From Castellaniella hirudinis (GTDB taxonomy: Bacteria; Pseudomonadota; Gammaproteobacteria; Burkholderiales; Burkholderiaceae_B), in NCBI RefSeq assembly GCF_042651965.1, contig NZ_JBHSDY010000005.1, positions 124,001-188,000 on the forward strand: DNA of 64,000 nt, written 5' to 3'. Of the stretch, positions 32,109 to 44,316 are shown one piece after another (position 1 is the stretch's first letter; every line of letters begins with the position of its first letter). The notes beneath the pieces are model-generated. The model was not told the origin of the DNA. It saw only the letters and a program-made list of their open reading frames with translations, and ran no database searches. The translations under genes and the position numbers were made by a program.

Positions 32109-32720
32109 ATGACACGGCTACAGACTTTAGACACGAACCTGCGCGCGGTCCTGGGGGCCTCGGCTGAACTGACCGAAGATCGCGGCGAACTGACGCTGCG
32201 CGTGCCCGCGGACGCCTGGGTGGAAACCTGCCGCGTGCTGCGCGACCACGCCAGCCTGCGCTTCGAATCCTGCGTCGACCTCTGCGGGGTCGATTATTCC
32301 GCCTGGAAGGCGCCCACGTACGCCGCCGGCGACGCGCATCCCCAGCGTTTCGCCGTGGTGATCCACCTGCTGTCGGTGACGCACAACTGGCGCCTGCGGG
32401 TGCGGGTGTACGCGACCGACGACGCGTTCCCGGTGGTCGCTTCGCTGGTGGACATCTGGCCCTCGGTCAACTGGTACGAGCGCGAAGCCTTCGACCTGTA
32501 CGGCGTCGTCTTCGAAGGCCACCCCGACCTGCGCCGCATTCTGACGGACTACGGCTTCATCGGCCACCCGTTCCGCAAGGACTTCCCGATTTCCGGGCAC
32601 GTGGAAATGCGCTACGACCCCGAACAGAAGCGCGTCGTCTACCAACCCGTCACGATCGAGCCGCGCGAGGTCACCCCGCGCATCGTGCGCGAAGACCACT
32701 ACGGCATAGAACGGTACTGA
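32109..32720 (+). CDS. nuoC: NADH-quinone oxidoreductase subunit C
   Basis: 203-residue peripheral subunit packing against NuoD. The family signature is WPSVNWYEREAFDLYGVVFE followed by HPDLRRILTDYGFIGHPFRK. Separate from nuoD (not the fused NuoCD of E. coli), with just one base between nuoC stop and nuoD start. Confidence 0.96.
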   Translation: MTRLQTLDTNLRAVLGASAELTEDRGELTLRVPADAWVETCRVLRDHASLRFESCVDLCGVDYSAWKAPTYAAGDAHPQRFAVVIHLLSVTHNWRLRVRVYATDDAFPVVASLVDIWPSVNWYEREAFDLYGVVFEGHPDLRRILTDYGFIGHPFRKDFPISGHVEMRYDPEQKRVVYQPVTIEPREVTPRIVREDHYGIERY

Positions 32721-32721
32721 C

Positions 32722-33975
32722 ATGGCAGAAATCCAGAACTACAACCTGAACTTCGGCCCGCAGCACCCGGCCGCGCACGGGGTGCTGCGCCTGGTGCTCG
32801 AACTGGACGGCGAAGTCGTCCAGCGCGCCGACCCGCACATCGGCCTGCTGCACCGCGCTACTGAAAAACTGGCGGAAACCCGCACCTTCCTGCAGACGCT
32901 GCCCTATATGGATCGTCTGGACTACGTGTCCATGATGAGCAACGAGCACGCCTACTGCATGGCGGTGGAAAAGCTGCTGGGCATCGAAATCCCGCTGCGC
33001 GCGCAGTACATCCGCGTCATGTTCGACGAGATCACGCGCGTCCTGAATCACCTGATGTCGCTGGGTTCGCACGCGCTGGACGTGGGCGCCATGGCGGTGT
33101 TCCTGTACGCTTTCCGCGAACGCGAAGACCTGATGGACTGCTACGAGGCGGTCTCGGGCGCGCGCATGCATGCGGCCTACTATCGTCCGGGCGGCGTGTA
33201 CCGCGATCTGCCCGACACGATGCCGCAGTTCAAGGGCTCCAAGTACCGTTCCGACAAGGAAGTGCGCGCCATGAACGAGGCGCGTTCGGGTTCGCTGCTG
33301 GACTTCATCGAAGACTTCACCAACCGCTTCCCGGCCTGTGTGGACGAATACGAGGTCCTGCTGACGGACAACCGCATCTGGAAGCAGCGCCTGGTGGACG
33401 TCGGTATCGTGTCGCCGGAACGCGCGCTGGCGCTGGGCTTTACCGGCCCGATGCTGCGCGGCTCCGGCATCGAATGGGACCTGCGCAAGCACCAGCCCTA
33501 CGAAGTCTACGATCGCGTGGATTTCGACATTCCCGTGGGCAAGAACGGCGACTGCTACGACCGTTATCTGTGCCGCATCGCGGAAATGCGCGAATCCAAC
33601 CGCATCATCCGCCAGTGTGTGGAATGGCTGCGCAACAACCCCGGTCCCGTCATCACCGGCAACCACAAGGTCGCCCCGCCCGCGCGCGAGAAGATGAAGA
33701 CGGGCATGGAAGACCTGATCCACCACTTCAAGCTGTTTACCGAGGGCATGCACGTCCCCGAGGGCGAGGCCTACGCCGCCGTCGAACACCCCAAGGGCGA
33801 GTTCGGCATCTATCTGGTGTCCGACGGGGCCAACAAGCCCTACCGCCTGAAGATCCGTGCGCCGGGCTTTGCCCACCTGCACTCGCTGGAAGAAATGTCC
33901 AAGGGCCACATGATCGCCGACGTGGTCACCATCATCGGGACCCAGGACATCGTGTTCGGCGAGATCGATCGCTAG
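32722..33975 (+). CDS. nuoD: NADH-quinone oxidoreductase subunit D
   Basis: 417-residue 49-kDa homologue forming the quinone pocket with NuoB. Visible: NLNFGPQHPAAHGVLRLVLE, DPHIGLLHRATEKLAE, YCMAVEKLLGIEIPLRAQYI, and the C-terminal DIVFGEIDR. The His in GPQHPAAHG is the quinone-contact residue of the family. Length normal. Confidence 0.97.
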   Translation: MAEIQNYNLNFGPQHPAAHGVLRLVLELDGEVVQRADPHIGLLHRATEKLAETRTFLQTLPYMDRLDYVSMMSNEHAYCMAVEKLLGIEIPLRAQYIRVMFDEITRVLNHLMSLGSHALDVGAMAVFLYAFREREDLMDCYEAVSGARMHAAYYRPGGVYRDLPDTMPQFKGSKYRSDKEVRAMNEARSGSLLDFIEDFTNRFPACVDEYEVLLTDNRIWKQRLVDVGIVSPERALALGFTGPMLRGSGIEWDLRKHQPYEVYDRVDFDIPVGKNGDCYDRYLCRIAEMRESNRIIRQCVEWLRNNPGPVITGNHKVAPPAREKMKTGMEDLIHHFKLFTEGMHVPEGEAYAAVEHPKGEFGIYLVSDGANKPYRLKIRAPGFAHLHSLEEMSKGHMIADVVTIIGTQDIVFGEIDR

Positions 33976-34003
33976 CCGCGCGGACATCACAGGGAATCTG
34001 ATT

Positions 34004-34489
34004 ATGTTGCTTTCCGAACAAGCCTACCGGCACATCGACCGGGAAATCGCCAAATACCCGGCGGACCAGAAGCAGTCCGCCGTGATGGCGGCGCTGACGA
34101 TCGCCCAGGGCGAACAAGGCTGGGTGTCGCCGGACGTGATCCGCGACGTGGCCGCCTACCTGGGCATGCCGCCGGTCGCGGTCCAGGAAGTCGCCACTTT
34201 CTACAATATGTACAACACCAAGCCGGTGGGCCGCTTCACGCTGTCCATCTGCACCAATCTGCCCTGTGCGCTCCAGGGCGGCACCGAGGCCGCCGAGCAC
34301 CTCAAGCGCACGCTGGGCATCGATTTTCACGAGACCACGCCGGACGGCCTGTTCACCCTGGTCGAGGGTGAGTGCATGGGCGCCTGCGGTGACGCGCCCG
34401 TGATGCTGGCCAACGGCACGCACATGTGCTGCCGCATGCAGCCGGCCAAGATCGACGCCTTGATCGGTGAACTGAAGGAATCCGCATGA
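34004..34489 (+). CDS. nuoE: NADH-quinone oxidoreductase subunit E
   Basis: 161-residue thioredoxin-fold subunit with the N1a [2Fe-2S] cluster: Cys in TNLPCAL (C...C pair with STICTN-type start LSICTNLPCAL) and Cys in GECMGACGDAPVML. Part of the NADH dehydrogenase module with NuoF and NuoG. Ends with a 4-base overlap with nuoF. Confidence 0.96.
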   Translation: MLLSEQAYRHIDREIAKYPADQKQSAVMAALTIAQGEQGWVSPDVIRDVAAYLGMPPVAVQEVATFYNMYNTKPVGRFTLSICTNLPCALQGGTEAAEHLKRTLGIDFHETTPDGLFTLVEGECMGACGDAPVMLANGTHMCCRMQPAKIDALIGELKESA

Positions 34490-35853
34490 GCGCCCAGGAC
34501 GTACTGCAGAAATTCTCCACGGACGCGTTCGCGCCCGATCTGGGCGGTGATCCCGCCCGCAGCATGATCTTCCACGGCCGCCACATCCAGCCGCAGATCC
34601 TGGCCGATCTGGACGGGCACAACTGGGGCATCCGCGACTACATGGCGCGCGGCGGCTACGAAGCCCTGAAAAAAGTCCTGTCGGGCATGACGGCCGACGA
34701 CGTGATCGCCGAACTGAAGGCGTCGAACCTGCGCGGCCGAGGCGGCGCGGGCTTCCCGACGGGCCTGAAGTGGTCCTTCATGCCGCGCAACATCCCCGGC
34801 CAGAAATACGTGGTCTGCAACTCGGACGAGGGCGAGCCCGGGACCTTCAAGGACCGCGACATCCTGCGCTACAACCCGCACGCCGTGATCGAAGGCATGA
34901 TCATCGGCGGTTTCGCGATGGGCGCGTCGGTGGGCTACAACTACATCCACGGCGAAATTTTCCAGATCCACCAGCGCTTCGAGCAGGCCCTGGAAGAAGC
35001 CCGCGAGGCCGGCTTCCTGGGCGACGACATCCTGGGTTCGGGCTTCAGCTTCCAGTTGCACTCGCACCACGGCTTCGGCGCCTACATCTGCGGCGAAGAA
35101 ACCGCGCTGCTGGAATCCCTCGAAGGCAAAAAGGGCCAGCCGCGCTTCAAGCCGCCGTTCCCGGCCAGCTTCGGCCTGTACGGCAAGCCCACCACGATCA
35201 ACAACACGGAAACCTTCGCGGCCGTGCCCTGGGTGATCCGCATGGGCTCCCAGGCCTACGCCGAACTGGGCATCGAAAAGGCGGGCGGCACCAAGATCTT
35301 CTCGATCTCGGGCGACGTCGAGCGCCCCGGCAACTACGAAATCCCGCTGGGCACGCCGTTTGCCACGCTGCTGGAACTGGCGGGCGGGATGCGCGGCGGG
35401 CGCAAGCTGAAGGCCGTGATTCCCGGGGGCTCTTCGGCCCCGGTGCTGCCGGCCGACATCATGATGCAGACCAATATGGACTATGACTCCATCGCCAAGG
35501 CCGGCTCCATGCTGGGTTCGGGCGCGGTCATCGTCATGGACGAGACCCGCTGCATGGTCAAGTCGCTGATGCGTCTGTCGTATTTCTACTTCGAGGAATC
35601 CTGCGGTCAATGCACGCCCTGCCGCGAGGGCACGGGCTGGCTGTACCGCATGATGCACCGCATGGAAAACGGCCAGGGCACGATGGAAGACATCGACACC
35701 CTGGACTCCGTGGCGCACAACATGATGGGGCGCACGATTTGCGCCCTGGCCGATGCGGCCGCCATGCCCGTGCGCAGCTTCATCAAGCATTTCCGCGACG
35801 AATTCGTGCACCACGTGGACCATAAGGACTGCGTGGTTGCCAAGTATCTGTAG
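34486..35853 (+). CDS. nuoF: NADH-quinone oxidoreductase subunit F
   Basis: 455-residue NADH- and FMN-binding subunit. NADH/FMN site LRGRGGAGFPTGLKWSFMPR and CNSDEGEPGTFKDRDI; N3 [4Fe-4S] cluster at ESCGQCTPCREGTGWL plus the downstream Cys in MGRTICALADAAAMP. It entry-points electrons from NADH. Coupled to nuoE by ATGA. Confidence 0.97.
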   Translation: MSAQDVLQKFSTDAFAPDLGGDPARSMIFHGRHIQPQILADLDGHNWGIRDYMARGGYEALKKVLSGMTADDVIAELKASNLRGRGGAGFPTGLKWSFMPRNIPGQKYVVCNSDEGEPGTFKDRDILRYNPHAVIEGMIIGGFAMGASVGYNYIHGEIFQIHQRFEQALEEAREAGFLGDDILGSGFSFQLHSHHGFGAYICGEETALLESLEGKKGQPRFKPPFPASFGLYGKPTTINNTETFAAVPWVIRMGSQAYAELGIEKAGGTKIFSISGDVERPGNYEIPLGTPFATLLELAGGMRGGRKLKAVIPGGSSAPVLPADIMMQTNMDYDSIAKAGSMLGSGAVIVMDETRCMVKSLMRLSYFYFEESCGQCTPCREGTGWLYRMMHRMENGQGTMEDIDTLDSVAHNMMGRTICALADAAAMPVRSFIKHFRDEFVHHVDHKDCVVAKYL

Positions 35854-35867
35854 GGTCAGGACACGCC

Positions 35868-38198
35868 ATGGTAGAACTCACCATCGACGGACTTAAGGTC
35901 GAAGCCGCAGAAGGCAGCATGCTGATTCAGGCTGCCCACGAGGCGGGCCTGTACATCCCCCATTTCTGCTATCACAAGAAACTCAGCATCGCCGCCAACT
36001 GCCGGATGTGCCTGGTCGAAGTCGAAAAGGCCCCCAAGGCCCTGCCGGCCTGTGCGACGCCGGTCACCAACGGCATGGTGGTGCACACCCGCTCGCCCAA
36101 GGCCATCGACGCCCAGCGCGCGGTCATGGAATTCCTGCTGATCAACCACCCGCTGGATTGCCCGGTCTGCGACCAGGGCGGCGAGTGCCAGCTCCAGGAT
36201 CTGGCCGTGGGCTACGGCGAATCGGCCTCGCGCTACAAAGAACCCAAGCGCGTGGTGTTCCACAAGCCCATGGGCCCCTTGATCTCGGCCGAACAGATGC
36301 AGCGCTGCATCCACTGCACCCGCTGCGTGCGCGTGGGCCAGGAAATCAGCGGCTACATGGAACTCGGCATGCTGAACCGGGGTGAATTCTCCGAAATCAC
36401 CACCTTTGTGGGCGAGGCCGTGGAATCCGAACTGTCGGGCAATATGATCGACGTCTGCCCGGTCGGCGCACTGCTGTCCAAGCCCTTCAGCATGAACGCC
36501 CGCACCTGGGAACTGGCGCGCCGCCGTTCGGTCAGCCCGCACGACAGCGTGGGCGCCAACCTGGTGGTGCAGACCAAGATGGACCGCGTGCTGCGCGTGG
36601 TGCCGTTTGAAAACGAGCCGGTCAACGAATGCTGGATCAGCGACCGCGACCGCTTCTCCTACGCCGGCCTGTATTCCGAAGACCGCCTGCAGCACCCGAT
36701 GGTGCGCGGCTGCGACGGCCAGTGGCACGAGGCCTCCTGGTCCGACGCGCTGCAGTCCGTGGTCACCGGCCTGAAGCAGGTGCGTGAGGACGGCGGCGGC
36801 GCCCAGATCGGCGCGCTGGCCACCGAAACGTCCACGCTCGAAGAACTCGCCCTGCTGGCGCGCCTGACGCGCGCCCTGGGTTCGGACAATATCGACTTCC
36901 GCCTGCGCGGCGACGGCGCGGCGTTTGACGCCGTGCGTTCGGGCGCGCCCTGGCTGGGCCTGCCGATTGCCGACCTGAATACGCTCGACCGCACCCTGGT
37001 GGTGGGTTCCATCCTGCGCAAGGATCATCCGCTGCTGGCGCAGCGCCTGCGCCAGGCGGCCAAGCGCGGCATGCAACTGTCCCTGGTGGACAGTGTGGCT
37101 GCCGATCCGCTGGTGCCGGTCGCCGGCCGCCTGACGGTCAAGCCGTCCGCCCTGGCGCCGGCCCTGGCCGAAATCGCCGTGGCCCTGGCTGAACTCAAAT
37201 CCCAGCCTGTCCCCGAGGGCCTGTCCGGCGTGCAGCCGGGCGAGTCCGCGCGCGCCATCGCCGCCAGCCTCGCCTCGGGCGAGCGGGTGGCGGTGCTGAT
37301 GGGCAATCTGGCCCTGGCCGACGATCAGGCTGCGCAACTGGCCGCCAATGCCCAGGCCATCGCCGCGCTGGCGGGCGGGCGCTTCGGTTTCCTGACCCCC
37401 GGCGGCAACACGGTGGGCGGCTACCTGGCGGGCGCGGTGCCGGCCGAGGGCGGCCTGGACGCCCGGCGCATGCTGGGCGGCGAGCCCCTCAAGGCCTATC
37501 TGGTGCTGCACGCCGAACCGCGCCTGGACAGTGAACTGGGCGAGCGCGCCGTGCGCGCGCTGCAGGGTTCGGCCATGGCGGTGGCCTTCACGGCCTTCCG
37601 CTCGGCGGCCGAGGACTGGGCCGACGTGATGCTGCCGATCGCGCCCTTCACCGAAACCTCCGGCACCTTCGTCAACGCCGAAGGCCGCGTGCAGAGCTTC
37701 AAGGGCGTGGCCGCCCCGGTGGGCGACACCCGCCCGGCCTGGAAGGTGCTGCGCGTGCTGGGCAACCTGATGGATCTGCAGGGTTTCGACGACGAGACCT
37801 CCGAATCGGTGCGCGACACGGTGATGGTCGGAGGCCTGGACGGCCGCCTGTCCAACGAGATCCGTCTGGCGCCGGCCGCGATCGCCGCGGCCGCCGGTCT
37901 GGAACGTGTGGCCGAACTGCCCATCTACCGCACCGACGCGCTGGTGCGCCGGTCGCAGCCGCTGCAGGAACACATCAATTCCGCGCCGCCGCGTGCGGCG
38001 ATGAACGCCGCCACGCTGCAATTGCAGGGCCTGTCGGCCGGGGACGCCGTGCGCGTGTCCACGGCCCACGGCTCGGTCGAACTGGAAGCCGCCCTGGATG
38101 ACACGGTGGCCGACGGGGCCGTGCGCATCGCCGGGGCCTTTGAACAGACCGCCGCCTTGGGCATGGGCTCGGGCGCAATCCAGGTGGAGCGTCGCTAA
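35868..38198 (+). CDS. nuoG: NADH-quinone oxidoreductase subunit G
   Basis: 776-residue iron-sulfur subunit. N-terminal [2Fe-2S] ligands in FCYHKKLSIAANCRMCLVEV and ALPACATPV; His-ligated cluster in HPLDCPVCDQGGECQLQDLA; N4 cluster in RCIHCTRCVRVGQE and Cys in IDVCPVGALLSKPF. The remaining two thirds is a degenerate molybdopterin-oxidoreductase-like domain. Its stop overlaps the nuoH start by one base. Confidence 0.97.
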   Translation: MVELTIDGLKVEAAEGSMLIQAAHEAGLYIPHFCYHKKLSIAANCRMCLVEVEKAPKALPACATPVTNGMVVHTRSPKAIDAQRAVMEFLLINHPLDCPVCDQGGECQLQDLAVGYGESASRYKEPKRVVFHKPMGPLISAEQMQRCIHCTRCVRVGQEISGYMELGMLNRGEFSEITTFVGEAVESELSGNMIDVCPVGALLSKPFSMNARTWELARRRSVSPHDSVGANLVVQTKMDRVLRVVPFENEPVNECWISDRDRFSYAGLYSEDRLQHPMVRGCDGQWHEASWSDALQSVVTGLKQVREDGGGAQIGALATETSTLEELALLARLTRALGSDNIDFRLRGDGAAFDAVRSGAPWLGLPIADLNTLDRTLVVGSILRKDHPLLAQRLRQAAKRGMQLSLVDSVAADPLVPVAGRLTVKPSALAPALAEIAVALAELKSQPVPEGLSGVQPGESARAIAASLASGERVAVLMGNLALADDQAAQLAANAQAIAALAGGRFGFLTPGGNTVGGYLAGAVPAEGGLDARRMLGGEPLKAYLVLHAEPRLDSELGERAVRALQGSAMAVAFTAFRSAAEDWADVMLPIAPFTETSGTFVNAEGRVQSFKGVAAPVGDTRPAWKVLRVLGNLMDLQGFDDETSESVRDTVMVGGLDGRLSNEIRLAPAAIAAAAGLERVAELPIYRTDALVRRSQPLQEHINSAPPRAAMNAATLQLQGLSAGDAVRVSTAHGSVELEAALDDTVADGAVRIAGAFEQTAALGMGSGAIQVERR

Positions 38199-39271
38199 TG
38201 GACTGGCTGAATACCCTCAACGCCTTCGGCGCCGGCCTGATCGGCGAGACCCCCTGGCTGGTGGTCTGGACGCTGGTGAAGATCGTCGTCATCGCCGTGC
38301 CCATCATTCTGTGCGTGGCTTACCTGACGTACTGGGAACGCAAGATGATCGGCGCCATGCACGTGCGCCTGGGACCCACCCGCGTGGGCTACCGGGGCCT
38401 GCTGCAGCCTTTCGCCGACGTGTTCAAGCTGCTGACCAAAGAACTGATCGTGCCGTCGCAGGCCAACCGCGTCCTGTACGTGCTGGCCCCGGTGGTCACG
38501 CTGATGCCGGCGCTGGCCGCCTGGGCGGTGATTCCGTTCCAGCCGGAAGTCGTCCTGGCGGACGTCAACGCCGGCCTGCTGTTCATCCTGGCCATCACGT
38601 CGGTCGAGGTCTACGGCGTCATCATGGCCGGCTGGGCGTCGAACTCGAAATACGCGCTGCTGGGCGCGCTGCGCGCCTCGGCGCAGATGGTGTCCTACGA
38701 ACTGGGCATCGGCTTCGTCATGGTCACGGTGCTGCTGGTCTCCGGCACGCTGAACCTGTCGGGCATCGTCGAGGGCCAGACCGTCGGCTACTTCGCCGGC
38801 ATGGGCCTCAGCTTCCTGTCCTGGAACTGGCTGCCGCTGCTGCCGCTGTTCGTGATCTACGTCGTATCTTCGGTGGCGGAAACCAACCGCCACCCCTTCG
38901 ACGTGGTGGAAGGCGAATCGGAAATCGTGGCCGGCCACATGGTGGAATATTCCGGCATGGGCTTCGCGCTGTTCTTCCTGGGCGAATACGCCAACATGAT
39001 TCTGCTGTCGGCGATGGCGTCGATCATGTTCCTGGGCGGCTGGGCCGCGCCGCTGGACTTCGCACCCTTCACCTGGGTGCCGGGTTGGCTGTGGCTGGGG
39101 ATCAAGACCTTCGTGGTGGTGTCCATGTTCATCTGGTTCCGCGCGACGTTCCCGCGCTACCGCTACGACCAGATCATGCGTCTGGGCTGGAAGGTCTTCA
39201 TCCCCCTGACGGGGATCTGGCTGGTGGTGGTGGCGATCTGGATGCAGACGCCCTGGAACATCTGGCAGTAA
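38198..39271 (+). CDS. nuoH: NADH-quinone oxidoreductase subunit H
   Basis: 357-residue membrane subunit with eight helices at the quinone-chamber junction. Signatures: YLTYWERKMIGAMHVRLGPT, RVGYRGLLQPFADVFKLLTK and SSVAETNRHPFDVVEGESEI with conserved acidic residues lining the ion path. Confidence 0.97.
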   Translation: MDWLNTLNAFGAGLIGETPWLVVWTLVKIVVIAVPIILCVAYLTYWERKMIGAMHVRLGPTRVGYRGLLQPFADVFKLLTKELIVPSQANRVLYVLAPVVTLMPALAAWAVIPFQPEVVLADVNAGLLFILAITSVEVYGVIMAGWASNSKYALLGALRASAQMVSYELGIGFVMVTVLLVSGTLNLSGIVEGQTVGYFAGMGLSFLSWNWLPLLPLFVIYVVSSVAETNRHPFDVVEGESEIVAGHMVEYSGMGFALFFLGEYANMILLSAMASIMFLGGWAAPLDFAPFTWVPGWLWLGIKTFVVVSMFIWFRATFPRYRYDQIMRLGWKVFIPLTGIWLVVVAIWMQTPWNIWQ

Positions 39272-39281
39272 GGGGTACGAG

Positions 39282-39770
39282 ATGGAAGCGATCAAGGATT
39301 TCTTCGGCAGCCTGATGCTGAAGGAAATGCTCGAAGGCATGCGCCTGACGGGCAAATACTTCTTCAAGCGCAAGATCACGCTGCGCTATCCGGTGGAAAA
39401 GACGCCGGCCTCGCCGCGGTTCCGCGGTCTGCACGCGCAGCGTCGCTACGCCAACGGCGAAGAGCGCTGCATCGCCTGCAAGCTGTGCGAAGCGGTCTGC
39501 CCGGCCCTGGCCATCACGATCGAGTCGCACCAGCGCGAGGACGGCACGCGCCGCACCACGCGCTACGACATCGATCTGGCCAAGTGCATCTTCTGCGGCT
39601 TCTGCGAAGAAGCCTGTCCCACGGACGCCATCGTGGAGACGCACCTGCACGAATACCACGGTGAAAAGCGCGGCGACCTGTACTACACCAAGGACATGTT
39701 GCTGGCCGTGGGCGACCGCTACGAGTCGGAAATCGCGGCCCGCCGCGCCGCCGACGCGCCTTATCGTTGA
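39282..39770 (+). CDS. nuoI: NADH-quinone oxidoreductase subunit I
   Basis: 162-residue ferredoxin-like subunit with two [4Fe-4S] clusters (N6a, N6b): CIACKLCEAVCPALAI and CIFCGFCEEACPTDAI. It wires electrons from NuoG to NuoB. Length normal, 10 bases after nuoH. Confidence 0.97.
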   Translation: MEAIKDFFGSLMLKEMLEGMRLTGKYFFKRKITLRYPVEKTPASPRFRGLHAQRRYANGEERCIACKLCEAVCPALAITIESHQREDGTRRTTRYDIDLAKCIFCGFCEEACPTDAIVETHLHEYHGEKRGDLYYTKDMLLAVGDRYESEIAARRAADAPYR

Positions 39771-39787
39771 TGCCGGGAACACCGACC

Positions 39788-40414
39788 ATGAGTTTCGATA
39801 CCGTTCTGTTCTACCTGCTGGCCATCGTGCTGGTCGTGGCGGCGTTCCGCGTCATCACGGCCACCAGCCCCGTGACCGGGGTGCTGCATCTGATCCTGAC
39901 CTTCTTCACCGCGTCCATGATGTGGATGCTGCTCCAGGCCGAATTCCTGGCGCTGGTGCTGGTGATCGTCTACGTCGGCGCCGTGATGGTGCTGTTCCTG
40001 TTCGTCGTCATGATGCTCGACATGCGCACCGAGGGCCTGAAGCAAGGCCTGAAGGTCTACCTGCCGCTGGGCCTGACCATCGGCGGGATCATGGTGCTGG
40101 AAATGGCCTTCGTGGTGATGCGTTCCTGGGGCAACGCCCCGGCGCTGCCGACCCCGGCCGATGATTTCGACAATACCCTGGCCCTGGGCACCGCGATGTA
40201 CACCCAGTACACCTACGCCGTCGAAATCGGCGGGGTGATCCTGCTGGTGGGCATGATCTGCGCCATCGCCCTGACCATGCGCAAGCGCGCCGACTACAAG
40301 CGCACCAACCCGAGCAAGCAGGTGCGTGTGCGCGCCGCCGACCGGGTGCGTCTGGTGAGCATGCCCGCGCAGGTCGAGACGGCCGACGCGCAATCCGAAG
40401 GAGCCGAAAAATGA
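39788..40414 (+). CDS. nuoJ: NADH-quinone oxidoreductase subunit J
   Basis: 208-residue membrane subunit with five helices, opening MSFDTVLFYLLAIVLVVAAF. The family segment EFLALVLVIVYVGAVMVLFL is present. The ATG at 39788 is preferred to one at 39767 because it gives the usual N-terminus and does not overlap nuoI. Overlaps nuoK by 4 bases. Confidence 0.95.
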   Translation: MSFDTVLFYLLAIVLVVAAFRVITATSPVTGVLHLILTFFTASMMWMLLQAEFLALVLVIVYVGAVMVLFLFVVMMLDMRTEGLKQGLKVYLPLGLTIGGIMVLEMAFVVMRSWGNAPALPTPADDFDNTLALGTAMYTQYTYAVEIGGVILLVGMICAIALTMRKRADYKRTNPSKQVRVRAADRVRLVSMPAQVETADAQSEGAEK

Positions 40415-40722
40415 TGACGATAGGCCTGAGCCATTACCTGATCATCGGGGCGATCCTGTTCGCCGTGGGGGTGTTCGGCTTTTTCCTGAACCGCCGCAAC
40501 CTGATCGTGCTGCTGATGTCGATCGAACTGATCCTGCTGGCAGCCAATATGAACTTCGTCGCCTTCTCCATCGGATCGGGCGATCCCGCCGGACAGATTT
40601 TCGTGTTCTTCGTGCTGACCGTGGCCGCTGCCGAAGCCGCCATCGGGCTGGCCATCCTGGTGCTGCTGTTTCGCAATCTCAGCACCATCAACGTCGACAA
40701 GCTCGACTCGCTGAAGGGGTAG
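40411..40722 (+). CDS. nuoK: NADH-quinone oxidoreductase subunit K
   Basis: 103-residue, three-helix membrane subunit with the conserved glutamates in RNLIVLLMSIELILLAANMN and VAAAEAAIGLAILVLLFRN, part of the proton path. ATG overlaps the nuoJ stop. A second ATG one codon on is also possible. Confidence 0.96.
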   Translation: MMTIGLSHYLIIGAILFAVGVFGFFLNRRNLIVLLMSIELILLAANMNFVAFSIGSGDPAGQIFVFFVLTVAAAEAAIGLAILVLLFRNLSTINVDKLDSLKG

Positions 40723-40729
40723 TCACGCC

Positions 40730-42804
<2,075 letters not shown>

Positions 42805-42805
<1 letters not shown>

Positions 42806-44304
42806 TGGCTAGCGAAATGGCGTCCTCTACACTCCCCTGGCTGACCCTCTCGATCTTCGTCCCGATCTTCTTCGGGCTGCTGGTGCTGCTGATCGGCCGG
42901 GACGACAATCCGGGTCCGGCCCGGGTGCTGTCGCTGGTCGGCTCCATCGTCGGGCTGCTGGTGACCATTCCCCTGTACACCGGCTTCAACCCGGACACGG
43001 CCGAGATGCAGTTCGTCGAGAACAAGCCCTGGATCGAGGCCTTCAACCTCAATTACCACCTGGGGATCGACGGCATCTCGGTGTGGTTCGTGCTGCTGAC
43101 GGCCTTCATCACCATCATCGTGGTGCTGGCCGGCTGGGAAATCATCAAGTCGCGCGTGGCCCAGTACATGGCCGCGTTCCTGATCCTGTCGGGCCTGATG
43201 ATCGGGGTATTCTGCGCCCTGGACGGCATGTTGTTCTACGTGTTCTTCGAGGCCACCCTGATCCCGATGTACATCATCATCGGCGCCTGGGGCGGTCCGA
43301 ACCGGGTGTACGCGGCGTTCAAGTTCTTCCTCTACACGCTGATGGGCTCGCTGCTGACCCTGATCGCCTTCATCTACCTGTGGCACGCCTCGGGCGGGTC
43401 CTTTGATGTGGCGACCTGGCACAAGCTGCCCCTGGACAAGACCGAGCAGATCTTCATCTTCGTGGCGCTGCTGGCCGCCTTTGCGGTCAAGGTGCCGATG
43501 TGGCCGGTGCACACCTGGCTGCCGGACGCCCACGTCGAGGCGCCCACGGGCGGCTCCATCGTGCTGGCGGCCATCATGCTGAAGCTGGGCGCCTATGGTT
43601 TCCTGCGCTTTTCGCTGCCGATCGCCCCGGACGCCTCGCACAGCCTGGCCGGCCTGATGATCGCGCTGTCGCTGATCGCGGTGATCTACATCGGCCTGGT
43701 CGCCATCGTCCAGGACGACATGAAGAAACTCGTGGCGTATTCGTCCGTGGCGCACATGGGCTTCGTGACCCTGGGCTTTTTCGTGTTCAACGTCACGGGT
43801 ATGGAAGGCGCCATCATCCAGATGATCTCGCACGGCTTCGTGTCGGGCGCCATGTTCATGTGCATCGGCGTCATGTACGACCGCCTGCACACGCGCCGCA
43901 TCGACGCCTATGGCGGGGTGGTGCACCGCATGCCGCGCTTCGTCACGTATTTCGTGCTGTTCTCCATGGCCAACGCGGGCCTGCCGGGCACCAGCGGTTT
44001 CATCGGTGAATTCACCGTGATCCTGGGCGCGGTGCAGTACAACTTCTGGATCGGCCTGCTGGCCGCCTCGGCCCTGATCTGGGGCGCGGGGTATTCGCTG
44101 TGGATGGTCAAGCGCGTGGCCTTCGGCCCCGTGGCCAACGAGCAGGTGGACGGCATGTCCGACCTGTGCAGCCGCGAGTTCCTGATCCTGGGCCTGCTGG
44201 CCATCCTGACGCTGTTCATGGGCATCTATCCCAAGCCCTTCACGGACCTGATGCATCCCTCGGTGCAAGCCTTGCTGCAGCACGTGTCCCTCTCGAAACT
44301 GTAG
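42805..44304 (+). CDS. nuoM: NADH-quinone oxidoreductase subunit M
   Basis: 499-residue antiporter-like subunit of the proton pump. Signatures: YVFFEATLIPMYIIIGAWGG, VKVPMWPVHTWLPDAHVEAP and GGSIVLAAIMLKLGAYGFLR, with the key Glu and Lys residues. The ATG at 42805 (TGATG overlap with nuoL) gives MASEMASSTLPWLTLSIFVP. Confidence 0.96.
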
Positions 44305-44316
44305 GCCTGAACCACT

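Noticed and set aside
35856..38069. A 737-codon reverse-strand open frame opposite nuoG
   Set aside because: Mirror frame of a well-supported gene; composition typical of antisense GC-rich sequence.
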